A stretch of DNA of 50,689 bases from JAZSMJ01 sp045535815 (GCA_045535815.1 JAZSMJ010000001.1:1-50689); one strand, 5' to 3'; counted from the stretch's first letter, positions 1 through 8,895 are shown. Made by a program: numbers and translations. Notes: generated by a model from the letters alone, not told the origin.

Positions 1-28
1 AAAAATAAACTTTACGGAGGAACTAAAT

Positions 29-352
29 ATGATGATGTTTCTTGAACAGGCAACAGGTGAAACTCCGGCTGCAGGCGGTATGATATCTACTATCGTAATG
101 CTTGTGCTTATGGTTGCTGTTTTTTATTTCTTTGTTATCAGACCACAGAAGAAGCAGGAGAAGGAAGTTGCAACAATGCGTAACGCTCTCCAGGTTGGCG
201 ATGAGATCACAACTGTCGGCGGTATTATCGGTAAGATAGTAAGCATTAAAGAAGAAACCGTTATGATTGAAACAGGCAACGAAAGAACAAAGATAAGAAT
301 TCTTCGCTCAGCAGTCAGAAACGTTGACGTTAAAGCAGAAGATGCAGAATAA
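29..352 (+). CDS. yajC: Preprotein translocase subunit YajC
   Basis: Small single-pass membrane protein (107 aa) that associates with SecDF and SecYEG in the Sec export machinery. A hydrophobic segment at about residues 19-37 is followed at once by FFVIRPQKKQ, the family's hallmark, and then by a soluble domain with the VGDEITTVGGIIGKI motif. The length is normal for the family. Three consecutive ATG codons begin the frame. GGAGG at 16-20 lies 8 nt before the first one, so 29 is used. The gene normally upstream in Clostridia is outside the window. A strong hairpin follows 10 nt after the stop. The call is firm. Confidence 0.96.
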   Translation: MMMFLEQATGETPAAGGMISTIVMLVLMVAVFYFFVIRPQKKQEKEVATMRNALQVGDEITTVGGIIGKIVSIKEETVMIETGNERTKIRILRSAVRNVDVKAEDAE

Positions 353-361
353 TTAACACTC

Positions 362-403
362 CCTCCGAATATCTTTTTAAAAAAGATATTCGGAGGAATT
401 TTT
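362..403 (+). terminator. Terminator-like hairpin containing the Shine-Dalgarno of the next gene
   Basis: A perfect 17-bp inverted repeat, 362-378 paired with 380-396, begins CCTCCGAATATC. Its AT-rich apex would open to a small loop. It is followed by AATTTTT, so it has the form of an intrinsic terminator. The 3' arm contains CGGAGG (391-396), which is also the only Shine-Dalgarno for the ATG at 404. When the hairpin forms, the ribosome site is buried. It could act as an attenuator, a translational lock, or both. Confidence 0.75.
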
Positions 404-823
404 ATGTCTGTAAGAATTTTTATAAACGTTTTAAAAAGCATTATTCTTGCATACGTTATCACGTTTTTGCTTATATTCATTTTGGGATTTGTTTCATATC
501 AAAATGAGGACCCTAAAAAAATGATAGGTATATTCGGATATGCTTCTTTGTTTATCGGCGCATTTTCGTCCGGGCTTTTTCTTACTGCCATGTCGAAAAA
601 AAAAAGCCCTATCTACGGAGTGATCTCAGGTGCAGTATACGTTTTTACCGCCTATATGCTGTCGCTGTTTTATAAAGGCGGAGGAAGAAGTATTTCCGAG
701 ACGGTTATCGTTTATACTGCAATGATGATATCATCCTTTATAGGCTCGCTCGTTTTGTCATTTAAAAAGCGAAAGGCTTTATTTAAGAAACACTCGAAAA
801 AGAAGTATGCTGTTGCAAAATAG
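404..823 (+). CDS. TIGR04086 (YrzE-like) membrane protein
   Basis: A 139-aa integral membrane protein with four predicted transmembrane helices (about residues 10-32, 44-64, 70-90 and 102-122) and a very basic C-terminal tail rich in Lys and Arg. Size, topology and position directly after yajC match the TIGR04086/YrzE family of Firmicutes, whose function is unknown. The start at 404 is set by GGAGG at 392-396, inside the 3' arm of the preceding hairpin. Expression is therefore probably low or conditional compared with yajC. The family assignment rests on context and topology rather than a catalytic motif. Confidence 0.72.
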   Translation: MSVRIFINVLKSIILAYVITFLLIFILGFVSYQNEDPKKMIGIFGYASLFIGAFSSGLFLTAMSKKKSPIYGVISGAVYVFTAYMLSLFYKGGGRSISETVIVYTAMMISSFIGSLVLSFKKRKALFKKHSKKKYAVAK

Positions 824-873
824 AAAAATATAAATTTTTTTGACAAAAAATAAAAAATTATGCTCTGTCCCTA

Positions 874-902
874 TTGCAAAAGATTAAAGCGTATTATATA
901 AT
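874..902 (+). promoter_or_regulatory. Sigma-A promoter for acpP
   Basis: TTGCAA (874-879), a 17-nt spacer and a perfect TATAAT (897-902). The predicted transcription start near 909 leaves a leader of about 33 nt before the acpP ATG. A TTGACA at 840-845 has no matching -10 element at normal spacing. Confidence 0.75.
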
Positions 903-941
903 TATTTAAGTAATTGCATACAGTCAAAGGAGGACAGACTA

Positions 942-1169
942 ATGAATAAAGCTACTATAATTGAAGTTATTGCCAATCAGCTCGGAATTGATCCCGGCGA
1001 GATAGATGATGATACAGATATAATGGATGATCTCGGGGCAGATTCTCTTGACGTTGTTGAGATTCTTATGTCTTTTGAAGAGGATCACGGCGTTACAGTA
1101 CCCGACGAAGACGTTGTTAAATTCAGAAAAATAAGAGATATTATTGAATATTTCGAAAAAAATATATAA
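942..1169 (+). CDS. acpP: Acyl carrier protein
   Basis: Acyl carrier protein (75 aa), the phosphopantetheinylated carrier for fatty acid synthesis in the cytoplasm. The prosthetic-group serine lies in DDLGADSLDVVE, followed by the conserved acidic helix with FEEDHGV and VPDED. Length and acidity are typical. AAAGGAGG at 926-933 fixes the start. Clostridia usually carry acpP between plsX or fab genes and rnc. Here it is far from plsX (39.4-40.5 kb) and sits 21 nt before a polyol-phosphate dehydrogenase-like gene, with which it is probably co-transcribed. Confidence 0.96.
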   Translation: MNKATIIEVIANQLGIDPGEIDDDTDIMDDLGADSLDVVEILMSFEEDHGVTVPDEDVVKFRKIRDIIEYFEKNI

Positions 1170-1190
1170 TATAAAAAGAGGGTTGTAAAA

Positions 1191-2372
1191 ATGAAAAAGG
1201 CAGTGATGTACGGTGCCGGTAATATTGGAAGAGGCTTTATTACACAGCTTTTCTATATGTCCGGTTATGAAACCGTTTTTGTTGACGTTGTTGATGCAGT
1301 TGTTGAAATGATCAACAAGGATAAAGGATATCCGATCTTTATAACAAACGGAGATAAGTACGATACGTTTGAAGTTAAGAACGTACGTGCTGTAAACGGT
1401 AAGGTAATTGAAGACGTTGCAAGAGAAATTGCAGAGGCTGATATTATGGCAACTGCAGTTGGAGTTAACATTCTTAAGTTTATTGCTCAGCCTATTGCTG
1501 AGGGTATCAAGAAAAGATGCGCTGAAGGCAAGGGAATGTTCAATATCATTATCTGTGAGAATATGATAGGTGCAGACAGCTATCTGCGTGACCTTGTTTC
1601 TTCTTATCTTAACGATGAAGAAAAGAAGTATTTTAACGATATGGTAGGACTTGTTGAGCCTTCTATCGGAAGAATGGTTCCCGCAACTCCCGACGATATC
1701 AAGGCAAAGTATCCGCTTGCAGTATGTGTTGAGCCTTACTGCGTTCTTCCCGTTGATAAGCACGGTTTTAAGGGTGAAATCCCCGAAATCAAGAATATGC
1801 AGCCGTCAGCACCGTTTGAATTTTATATTCAGAGAAAGCTGTTTATGCACAATATGAGCCATGCTATTACCGCTTACCTCGGAAATTTAGCAGGATATAC
1901 GTACATATGGGAAGCAATCGGAGATTACCGCATAAGATATACCGTTCTCGGAGCTCTTATGGAAATCTCTACGGCTATGTGCAAGGAGCACGGAGTTCCG
2001 TTTGAAGAAGCTCTTGATTTTTCATTCGATCTTATCGACCGATTCGGAAACAAGCTTCTCGGTGATACTATAGCAAGAGTTGGTAAGGATACACAGCGTA
2101 AGCTTTCGTCAAACGACAGACTCGTTGGTGCATATAACCTTTGCGTAAAGCACAATATAAAGGCTCCTCATCTTGCTATCGGTATAGCTGCAGCACTTCA
2201 TTTCGCTCCCGAAGGAGACGATAGCTCACTCGAGCTCAAGAATTTTGCAAAAGAAAACGGAGTAGCGCAGGCGCTTATTAAGTATTCCGGATTCAAGTGC
2301 GAAAAGTGCTCTGAAAAGATAGCCAGCATCTATGAAGAGCTCAAAAACGGCCTCGACGGTGCGCTTATATAA
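1191..2372 (+). CDS. mtlD: Mannitol-1-phosphate 5-dehydrogenase-like protein
   Basis: A 393-aa NAD(H)-dependent polyol-phosphate dehydrogenase, expected to interconvert mannitol 1-phosphate and fructose 6-phosphate in the cytoplasm. The N-terminus has the GAGNIGRGF dinucleotide-binding loop (residues 8-16). The middle carries KLFMHNMSHAITAYLG, which matches the K-x(n)-N-x-x-H catalytic pattern of long-chain polyol dehydrogenases. Length is close to E. coli MtlD. No mannitol PTS gene lies nearby, so the substrate could be another hexitol phosphate. AGAGGG serves as a weak Shine-Dalgarno. A clear terminator follows the stop. Confidence 0.8.
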   Translation: MKKAVMYGAGNIGRGFITQLFYMSGYETVFVDVVDAVVEMINKDKGYPIFITNGDKYDTFEVKNVRAVNGKVIEDVAREIAEADIMATAVGVNILKFIAQPIAEGIKKRCAEGKGMFNIIICENMIGADSYLRDLVSSYLNDEEKKYFNDMVGLVEPSIGRMVPATPDDIKAKYPLAVCVEPYCVLPVDKHGFKGEIPEIKNMQPSAPFEFYIQRKLFMHNMSHAITAYLGNLAGYTYIWEAIGDYRIRYTVLGALMEISTAMCKEHGVPFEEALDFSFDLIDRFGNKLLGDTIARVGKDTQRKLSSNDRLVGAYNLCVKHNIKAPHLAIGIAAALHFAPEGDDSSLELKNFAKENGVAQALIKYSGFKCEKCSEKIASIYEELKNGLDGALI

Positions 2373-2390
2373 TTTTATACGTTAAACTGA

Positions 2391-2421
2391 AATGCGGACA
2401 GCAAAAGCTGTCCGTATTTTT
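2391..2421 (+). terminator. Intrinsic terminator after the acpP-mtlD unit
   Basis: Stem CGGACAGC (2395-2402) with GCTGTCCG (2407-2414) and loop AAAA, extended by A/T pairs, followed by TATTTTT. Confidence 0.88.
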
Positions 2422-2455
2422 AATTTATATGCAAAGTAACCCAAGAGTCGTACCG

Positions 2456-2498
2456 AGTCAACCATTAGTTTATTGACTTTACCTGATACTTAGTGTAT
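2456..2498. promoter_or_regulatory. Candidate operator over the ABC exporter promoter
   Basis: Two imperfect dyads overlap the promoter. GTCAA and TTGAC, separated by 11 nt (about 2457-2477), cover the -35. ATAC-TTAGT-GTAT (2486-2498) reaches into the -10. Such sites are typical of MarR- or TetR-type repressors of exporters, but no regulator gene is nearby. This is pattern evidence only. Confidence 0.3.
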
Positions 2499-2501
2499 AA
2501 T
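2473..2501 (+). promoter_or_regulatory. Strong promoter for the ABC exporter pair
   Basis: TTGACT (2473-2478), a 17-nt spacer and TATAAT (2496-2501). The leader to the ATG at 2571 is about 60 nt. Confidence 0.8.
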
Positions 2502-2570
2502 TATAGTAAAAAGAGACGACGTATGTATTTTTTTATACATAATTGACAACCGACCTTACGGAGAAAAGCT

Positions 2571-4400
2571 ATGTCAAAGAAAAACAAAAAAGAAAATAAT
2601 AAGGAAAAGAAGCTCAAGCTTCCGATAACTAGGATCATTTCAAATAATCTGTTTATTTTGCGGATTATTCATAAAGCAGCGCCCGGAATGATATTTTTAG
2701 TAATATTTTTTGCTGCATTGGAAGCCGGTCTTTCCTTTTTGACCGGACCTTATCTGCTCAGATACGTTATAAACGGCATAGGAGCCGGCAAATCGTTTTC
2801 GGTGCTGTTCCTTTTTGCAATTATATGTATTTCAGTAAATATACTTACTGGTGCACTTTTCGCTCTGTTTTACAATTATATGTGGAACATCAAATTCAGA
2901 GATATAAACCGTTCTGTTGGTGAGCTTGTTTATAGACATGCTGCAGCGGTGGATGTGGCGTGTTATGAGAATCCGGAGTATTACAATAAGCTTGTAAAAG
3001 CGATAGAAGAGTGTCAGAACCGACCGCGAAACGTTATTAGGGCTATTCAGAATATAGTATATATGATAACCTCTTTTTCGGCGAATATTGCGTTGGTGAT
3101 TGCTATCGATCCTATACTTATCATATTCTTGCTGATACCTCTTTTGTGTATTCCGATCATAATAAAGGTAAATAAGATATGCTTTAAAAGAGATATCGAT
3201 TTTCAGCCGGAATACAGACACAAGACATATTCACGTCACTCGTTTTATCTCGCCGATTACGCTAAAGAAATGCGCACTATCGGTATAAGTACATTGCTTA
3301 TAAGAAGGTTCCGTGAATCGAGTGAGCGCTTTATATATCTTGTAAAGAGCAACGGAATCAAAATAGCATCGCTAAACTATTTAAAGGATATTTGTCTCAA
3401 TGCTGCGGCACCCCTCGGAGCAACCGTTTATTCTGTTTGGAAAACGCTTGGTGCAGGAACAATGGCATACGGTGACTGCGTTGCAATCGTTGATTCGATA
3501 ACCACCATATCATATTCAATAGTCAATTCTGCAGATACATTGATCAGATTCCAGGATAATGCGCTGTATATTGAAACGCTCAGAGAATTTCTCGATTATC
3601 AACCCAAGATAAAAAGCGGAAATAAAGCACTTCCGAAGAGCGGAGATATCGTTTTGGATAATGTCCGATTCAAATACGACGGTGCTCCGGATTATACAAT
3701 AAAGGGCATTTCTATGCATATCGGAAAGAATGAGAAGATTGCTATCGTCGGGCATAACGGTGCAGGTAAAACGACGCTTGTAAAGCTACTTCTGAGACTT
3801 TACGACGTTGAGGGCAGTATTACATACGGCGGTACAGATATACGTGATTTGCCACTTGACGAATACAGAGACTCTTTTTCTGCCGTTATGCAGGATTTTC
3901 ACGTGTTTGCCCTTAGTGTTGCGGAAAACGTACTTCTTCGTCCTAAAGGGGATGGCGATGATGAGATAGTCAAACAGGCTATTGAAAAAAGCGGACTTGC
4001 CGAAAAGATTGCAGGATATAAAAACGGCTACGATACCGTTATGACAAGGGAATTTGACGATGCCGGAGAAGTTATGTCGGGCGGTCAGCAGCAGAAGCTG
4101 GCGATAGCTCACGTATATTCAAAAGATAACCGCTTCGTAATATTGGACGAGCCCTCCAGTGCGCTTGACCCGATAGCAGAGCACGATATGTATGAAAAAA
4201 TGAACGAGGCGTGTAAGGACTGCGGTATGATATTTATATCGCACAGACTTTCATCCGCCGTTTCTGCCGATAGGATATATCTTATGGAAAACGGTCAGAT
4301 AACCGAAAGCGGCACTCATACAGAGCTTATGGCTAAAAACGGCCGTTATGCAGAAATGTTCCGCCATCAGGCAGAAAACTATGCAGATATAAATGTGTAA
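2571..4400 (+). CDS. ABC exporter half-transporter, subunit 1
   Basis: A 609-aa exporter subunit with an N-terminal membrane domain of about six helices fused to a nucleotide-binding domain. Walker A is GHNGAGKTT (394-402), the Q-loop is VMQDFHVF, the signature is MSGGQQQKLAIA (502-513), Walker B is VILDEPSSALD with Glu527, and the switch is ISHRLS. All ATPase residues are present. The start is backed by CGGAG before the ATG at 2571. The next gene encodes a second half-transporter of the same architecture, so the two probably form a heterodimer. The cargo (peptide, lipid or drug) cannot be inferred because no substrate or regulator gene is adjacent. Confidence 0.9.
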   Translation: MSKKNKKENNKEKKLKLPITRIISNNLFILRIIHKAAPGMIFLVIFFAALEAGLSFLTGPYLLRYVINGIGAGKSFSVLFLFAIICISVNILTGALFALFYNYMWNIKFRDINRSVGELVYRHAAAVDVACYENPEYYNKLVKAIEECQNRPRNVIRAIQNIVYMITSFSANIALVIAIDPILIIFLLIPLLCIPIIIKVNKICFKRDIDFQPEYRHKTYSRHSFYLADYAKEMRTIGISTLLIRRFRESSERFIYLVKSNGIKIASLNYLKDICLNAAAPLGATVYSVWKTLGAGTMAYGDCVAIVDSITTISYSIVNSADTLIRFQDNALYIETLREFLDYQPKIKSGNKALPKSGDIVLDNVRFKYDGAPDYTIKGISMHIGKNEKIAIVGHNGAGKTTLVKLLLRLYDVEGSITYGGTDIRDLPLDEYRDSFSAVMQDFHVFALSVAENVLLRPKGDGDDEIVKQAIEKSGLAEKIAGYKNGYDTVMTREFDDAGEVMSGGQQQKLAIAHVYSKDNRFVILDEPSSALDPIAEHDMYEKMNEACKDCGMIFISHRLSSAVSADRIYLMENGQITESGTHTELMAKNGRYAEMFRHQAENYADINV

Positions 4401-4428
4401 CCGTGCAGGATGGAAAGGTGTTGATAAT

Positions 4429-6243
4429 ATGAAAAAAGATAATAAGTTTTCATCAAAGCTGTCGGTTGTAAAGACAAATCTTAAAATGCTCGGTATGGTC
4501 TGGAGGTACACTCCCGGATATCTTATCTGGATGATAGTTGAAGGTATCCTGTGGGGGATAAACAATTCTATCGGAATTATCTATACCAAGGAGCTTTTGG
4601 ATGCACTCGGAAACGGCAGACCGTTTGGTTCTGTATTAGCGGTTATTGTTATATATGCGGTATATATGCTCGTATTCTTTCTTTTCAGCAGATGGTATTG
4701 GGTAATATACAATCCGTGCGCACAGGAAAGGCTTCGCATAGCTCTTCACGGTGAGCTCTTTAAAAAGGCTCAAAAGCTTGATATTGCACAGTATGACAAT
4801 CCGGAGTTTTACAACGACTTTGTAATTACGATGGATCAGTCATCTGAGCACGTTGTAGCGACAATAGAGGATACGGGAAAGCTTATCAACCGCATAATCG
4901 CATCTGCTACTATAACCGGAGTGCTTTTCAGCGTTGATCTGGCAGTTGCTGCTGTCATACTTATTCTCTCAGCTCTGAGAATACTCGTTATATTCAAAAC
5001 CAACAGAACAAATCTAAAGTATTCTGAAGAAGTAAATCCTATCGCAAGAAAAGAGGGATATATCAACCGTATATTCAGATTTTCGGATTATTCCAAGGAG
5101 CTGAGGGTAACCCGTGTAACAGATAATCTGATGAACGAATATGAAGATACTGTTGAAAAGCTGAAGGAAAAAGACCGCAAATTCGGCAAAAAATATTTTG
5201 CTCTTATTTTTGCGTCATATATTATCGGTGCACTCGGAACCGGTCTTCCGCTTATTATAGTTCTGTATAAAGTTTTGATTAGTAAAACCGTAGGTATAGG
5301 CGGTTTTGCCGTTACGGTAAATGCTATATGGAGTATGTCATGGCTGTTCTCAGATCTTATTGAACGCATAATGAGATATCACGAGCACGGTATATTCATA
5401 GATAAAATATTCCGTTTTATGGATTGTGAGCCTAAAATAAAGAGCGGAGAGCTTATTCCCGATCCGTTTGAATCGCTTAAACTTAAAAACGTTTCGTTTG
5501 CATATAATGAAGACAAAACAACACCTCCTATCCTTGACGGTATTGATATGGAGATTAAAAAAGGCGAGAAGATAGCCATTGTCGGATACAACGGTGCAGG
5601 CAAAACTACACTTATAAAGCTTTTCTTGAGGTTATATGATCCTGATAACGGAGAAATACTGTACAACGGTGTCAATATGAAGGAATACTCCGTTGACGAT
5701 CTGCGTGACCGCACTGCAGTAGTATTTCAGGATTTTAAGCTGTTCGTTGCAACTATAGCCGAAAACGTTGTCGGCGGTGAGTATGATCCGTCGATGGAAG
5801 AGGGAGTAATGAAAGCGCTTGAGAAAAGTATGTTTACGTCAAGGCTGAAAACACTTCCAAACGGTATCAATACAATAATCAGTAAAGAGTTCGACAATGA
5901 GGGAATGATATTCTCGGGCGGAGAACAGCAGAAGATAGCTATTGCACGTGCATTCTATCAAGATGCGGATCTTATCATAATGGATGAGCCGTCAAGCGCC
6001 CTCGATCCCGATGCTGAATATCAGTTGAATAAGTCTATTGCGGAATATGCTGATAATAAAACTGTAATATTCATCTCGCACAGACTGTCAACGACCCGTA
6101 ACGCAGATAGAATATATATGTTTGATAACGGTAGAATAGTCGAGTGCGGAACGCACGATGAGCTTATCCGTGCAAACGGCAAGTATGCATATATGTTTAA
6201 TTTGCAGGCAGAAAAATACAAATCTGACGCTTCGGACAAATAA
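4429..6243 (+). CDS. ABC exporter half-transporter, subunit 2
   Basis: A 604-aa membrane-ATPase fusion that partners the preceding gene. The C-terminal nucleotide-binding domain has Walker A GYNGAGKTT, Q-loop VFQDFKLF, signature FSGGEQQKIAIAR, Walker B LIIMDEPSSALD and switch ISHRLST. Both subunits therefore keep a catalytic Glu and a His switch, unlike heterodimers with one degenerate site. I place the start at ATG 4429, preceded by GGAAAGG. The frame is open from an ATG at 4393 that overlaps the upstream gene, but that ATG has no Shine-Dalgarno. A GC-containing hairpin follows the stop. Confidence 0.9.
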   Translation: MKKDNKFSSKLSVVKTNLKMLGMVWRYTPGYLIWMIVEGILWGINNSIGIIYTKELLDALGNGRPFGSVLAVIVIYAVYMLVFFLFSRWYWVIYNPCAQERLRIALHGELFKKAQKLDIAQYDNPEFYNDFVITMDQSSEHVVATIEDTGKLINRIIASATITGVLFSVDLAVAAVILILSALRILVIFKTNRTNLKYSEEVNPIARKEGYINRIFRFSDYSKELRVTRVTDNLMNEYEDTVEKLKEKDRKFGKKYFALIFASYIIGALGTGLPLIIVLYKVLISKTVGIGGFAVTVNAIWSMSWLFSDLIERIMRYHEHGIFIDKIFRFMDCEPKIKSGELIPDPFESLKLKNVSFAYNEDKTTPPILDGIDMEIKKGEKIAIVGYNGAGKTTLIKLFLRLYDPDNGEILYNGVNMKEYSVDDLRDRTAVVFQDFKLFVATIAENVVGGEYDPSMEEGVMKALEKSMFTSRLKTLPNGINTIISKEFDNEGMIFSGGEQQKIAIARAFYQDADLIIMDEPSSALDPDAEYQLNKSIAEYADNKTVIFISHRLSTTRNADRIYMFDNGRIVECGTHDELIRANGKYAYMFNLQAEKYKSDASDK

Positions 6244-6277
6244 AGAAAGCCTTGAGAATTTTCTCTCAAGGCTTTCT
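6244..6277 (+). terminator. Hairpin after the ABC exporter operon
   Basis: A 14-bp perfect inverted repeat (6244-6257 with 6264-6277), core AAAGCCTTGAGA. It starts directly after the stop codon. It lacks a clean downstream U-run, so termination may be inefficient. Confidence 0.6.
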
Positions 6278-6321
6278 GTACGTAAAAAGCAAATTTTTAT
6301 AATAAACGAGCAATTTTTATA

Positions 6322-6350
6322 TTGTAATAGAAGGGACTATATGGTAAAAT
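6322..6350 (+). promoter_or_regulatory. Promoter for the glycoside hydrolase
   Basis: TTGTAA (6322-6327), a 17-nt spacer and TAAAAT (6345-6350). Each hexamer departs moderately from consensus. Confidence 0.5.
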
Positions 6351-6406
6351 CAAATTAATAGGTTTATTTCTTCAGATAAATTATTATGCCGAAAGGAAAT
6401 ATTATC

Positions 6407-8857
6407 ATGTCCGACAAAGTGTTTCAATTAAAGTATAACGGAAATGACATCACACTCACTCTTGACGATGATTCTGTGGTGCTTAAAAACGGTGAAGCTG
6501 AAATCAAATTATCTGCAGGGGTTGCATATTTTAACTGCGAGCCTGATATAGACGATCTTGATATTTCCGTTGAATCGTTTGACGGAGATCCTATGAGCGG
6601 ACTTACCGTACATCTTAAGCCCCTTGAGCTTGAGGGAGGCGGAAGTGTATCCTTTATTACAAAATTCAAATGGTATGAGGACGAGGGTGTTCTTCGCAAG
6701 GACGTTAGCTATTCGTTTGACTCATGCAATGATCAGATTTACGTCAAGGAGATAGTTATCGATAAGTTTAAGCTTGACAAATATCCGCTTGCAAGAAAGC
6801 TTCCTGATTATTCAAACGGAGCAAACAATTTTAACCACCCCAGCCATCCGCTTATATTTGAAAGCTTCTTTGCCGGAATAGAATTCCCGGTTGCAACGTC
6901 GAGAAGCGATGCCAAGGCATCAATGCTTGCTCACGCCCCGGAGTTTATGGCAGATTGCAATACTGAGTATAACTGTCGCACGGCTGTTTTCGGTATATGT
7001 AGGGACAGTATGACGTCGTGGGAATCCTTTAATGCATATATGCTTCCCCATATGCAGATAAATGATTATATGGACCGTTTTTATATAGGCTATAATACGT
7101 GGTGGTCGCAGTACGATCTTCCTTTTGGAGAAAAGCGTATGCTTGACCTTATCGAAAGCGTGTATGAGCCGATGAAAAAATACGGTGAGACCTTTGATAA
7201 TTACCTTATGGATAACGGTTGGGCTGATATGTACAGTATATGGAATATATCAAAGGAGCGTTTTCCGCAGGGATTTAAAAATCTGAACGATAAGCTCAAG
7301 GAATACGATTCATCGGTAGGTATCTGGTATTCTCCCGCTTCGGTTTATGAGCACTCAACCAATATAGACTGGGCAAGAGAAAACGGATACGTTATTGACG
7401 ATTATTATAAGCCTCCTCGTCTTTGCATGTATGATAAAAGATACACGCACGATATAGCGAATAATCTTGCAGATATAATTCATGAGTATGATATAAAAGC
7501 AATGAAGGCTGACGGCTTGTTCTTACGCTGTATGTGTGAGGGACACGAGCATCTCCCGGGTGCAGGTGCAGTTGAGCAGTCTGCGGATAATGCGGTGCAT
7601 CTGTTCAAGAAGCTTCGTGAGGCAGTGCCGGACGTTATTCTTGAAATAGTTAACTGCTTCGGCAATTCCAATCCGAGCCCTTGGTGGTTATGGTATACTA
7701 CGCTGACAAACGGTAATCACGGAGATGACAGTCCGTGCGGTATGGTTCCGTGTCCTATCTACCGTGAATCTTACACCACCTCACGTGCATTTTTTGCAAT
7801 GCAGGGTGCAGTCAATTTTGATATTCCGATTCAGGCACAGTTCTCGTTCGGATGCGTTCATCAGACAAATGATGATTTTACAAACGATTATATTGATTGC
7901 TTTATGCGCGGACAGTCGTACGTTGCAATGTATATCAATCCCGACCGTATGACCGATGAGCGCTGGAAGAGAACTGCAGGTATAGTTAATTGGATGCGTA
8001 AGAATCAAAAATCCATCGTTTCGTACACACAGCCTATCCGTCCTGATTCGTGGACGCTTGACGGATGTTATCCCATAAGCTATAAGGCAAATGCATACCG
8101 TGAGCCCTACGGTTATTATCACGAAGGCATGATCTACCTGCGCAATCCCTGGATCAAGAGTGCCGATAAAACTGTGAAGGTTCCTGCGCCGGTATCTTTT
8201 TCTGATGAAAGCTTCAGCCTTGTTAGTGTATATCCCGAGGTAAGAGTATATGCTGAAGGCGTAAAGGCAGGCGATGAGATCAAAATTCCTATGGCAGGAT
8301 ATGAAACCCTTGTGCTTGTTCCGTATAAGAGCGATGCTGTAAATAACATACCTTGCGTAGCACCCCACGGAGAAGATGAAATAGAGGTAAACGGAGATAA
8401 CTTTACCGCAGACGAGCAGTATTCTATAGAGCTTACGGGCGGTTCAAACATCAGAACGTTTGATTACAGCGGAAAGATAAGCTGTGGTGATAACGATAAT
8501 ACCTTGCTTGTGCTTATTGAAGCGGACGATAAGTTAAACGTACAGGAAATACAGGATAAAATGAAGATAAGCGTTAACGGTGAGAGCGTAACTCCCGAGT
8601 GGCACGGTACGGACATAGATCCCTGGGATGCTACCGGCGTGCCGAGGCTTGAGCATTGGCTGTATGCTTGTGTACCGCTTGCCTCAGGTAAGAACAAGGT
8701 CAAACTCAATTATATGTATTCCGGAAAGATGACTAGAACCGGAGGATACGTATGGAGCGTTAAGCACTCGTCTAACGGTGCTGTATGCGAGAATATGCTT
8801 CCTTCTCCCGAATACATAACAACTGCAACAGAAGAGCTTTATTCAACCGAAATATAA
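6407..8857 (+). CDS. GH36/clan GH-D-like glycoside hydrolase
   Basis: A large cytoplasmic protein (816 aa, no signal peptide). The N-terminal third looks like a beta-sandwich. The centre resembles a clan GH-D TIM barrel: GYNTWWSQYD, then LMDNGWADM around Asp269, GIWYSP, and KAMKADGL, where Asp369 occupies the place of the GH36 nucleophile. NGNHGDDSP (Asp440/441) could supply the acid/base. A beta-rich C-terminal region follows. The likely substrate is an alpha-galactoside or a related alpha-linked sugar, but the sequence is divergent and specificity is unknown. AAAGGAAA, 10 nt before ATG 6407, favours that start over ATG 6386, which has no Shine-Dalgarno. The gene stands alone between a promoter and a terminator. 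Confidence 0.6.
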   Translation: MSDKVFQLKYNGNDITLTLDDDSVVLKNGEAEIKLSAGVAYFNCEPDIDDLDISVESFDGDPMSGLTVHLKPLELEGGGSVSFITKFKWYEDEGVLRKDVSYSFDSCNDQIYVKEIVIDKFKLDKYPLARKLPDYSNGANNFNHPSHPLIFESFFAGIEFPVATSRSDAKASMLAHAPEFMADCNTEYNCRTAVFGICRDSMTSWESFNAYMLPHMQINDYMDRFYIGYNTWWSQYDLPFGEKRMLDLIESVYEPMKKYGETFDNYLMDNGWADMYSIWNISKERFPQGFKNLNDKLKEYDSSVGIWYSPASVYEHSTNIDWARENGYVIDDYYKPPRLCMYDKRYTHDIANNLADIIHEYDIKAMKADGLFLRCMCEGHEHLPGAGAVEQSADNAVHLFKKLREAVPDVILEIVNCFGNSNPSPWWLWYTTLTNGNHGDDSPCGMVPCPIYRESYTTSRAFFAMQGAVNFDIPIQAQFSFGCVHQTNDDFTNDYIDCFMRGQSYVAMYINPDRMTDERWKRTAGIVNWMRKNQKSIVSYTQPIRPDSWTLDGCYPISYKANAYREPYGYYHEGMIYLRNPWIKSADKTVKVPAPVSFSDESFSLVSVYPEVRVYAEGVKAGDEIKIPMAGYETLVLVPYKSDAVNNIPCVAPHGEDEIEVNGDNFTADEQYSIELTGGSNIRTFDYSGKISCGDNDNTLLVLIEADDKLNVQEIQDKMKISVNGESVTPEWHGTDIDPWDATGVPRLEHWLYACVPLASGKNKVKLNYMYSGKMTRTGGYVWSVKHSSNGAVCENMLPSPEYITTATEELYSTEI

Positions 8858-8861
8858 ACTA

Positions 8862-8895
8862 AAAAGCAAGAACGCCTTTGCGCGTTCTTGCTTTT
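8862..8895. terminator. Bidirectional terminator between convergent genes
   Basis: Arms AAAAGCAAGAACGC (8862-8875) and its perfect complement (8882-8895), 6-nt loop, with A and T runs on both sides. It serves the + glycosidase and the - MoxR operon. Confidence 0.9.

Noticed and set aside
939..1763. A long open frame (274 codons) on the minus strand opposite acpP and the mtlD-like gene
   Set aside because: It lies antisense to two clearly conserved genes, has no ribosome site, and its Cys/Asn/Ile-rich translation has no recognisable domain. It arises from the codon bias of the + strand genes.
7781..8368. A 195-codon minus-strand frame inside the glycosidase gene
   Set aside because: It is antisense to a coding region, with no promoter, ribosome site or domain.
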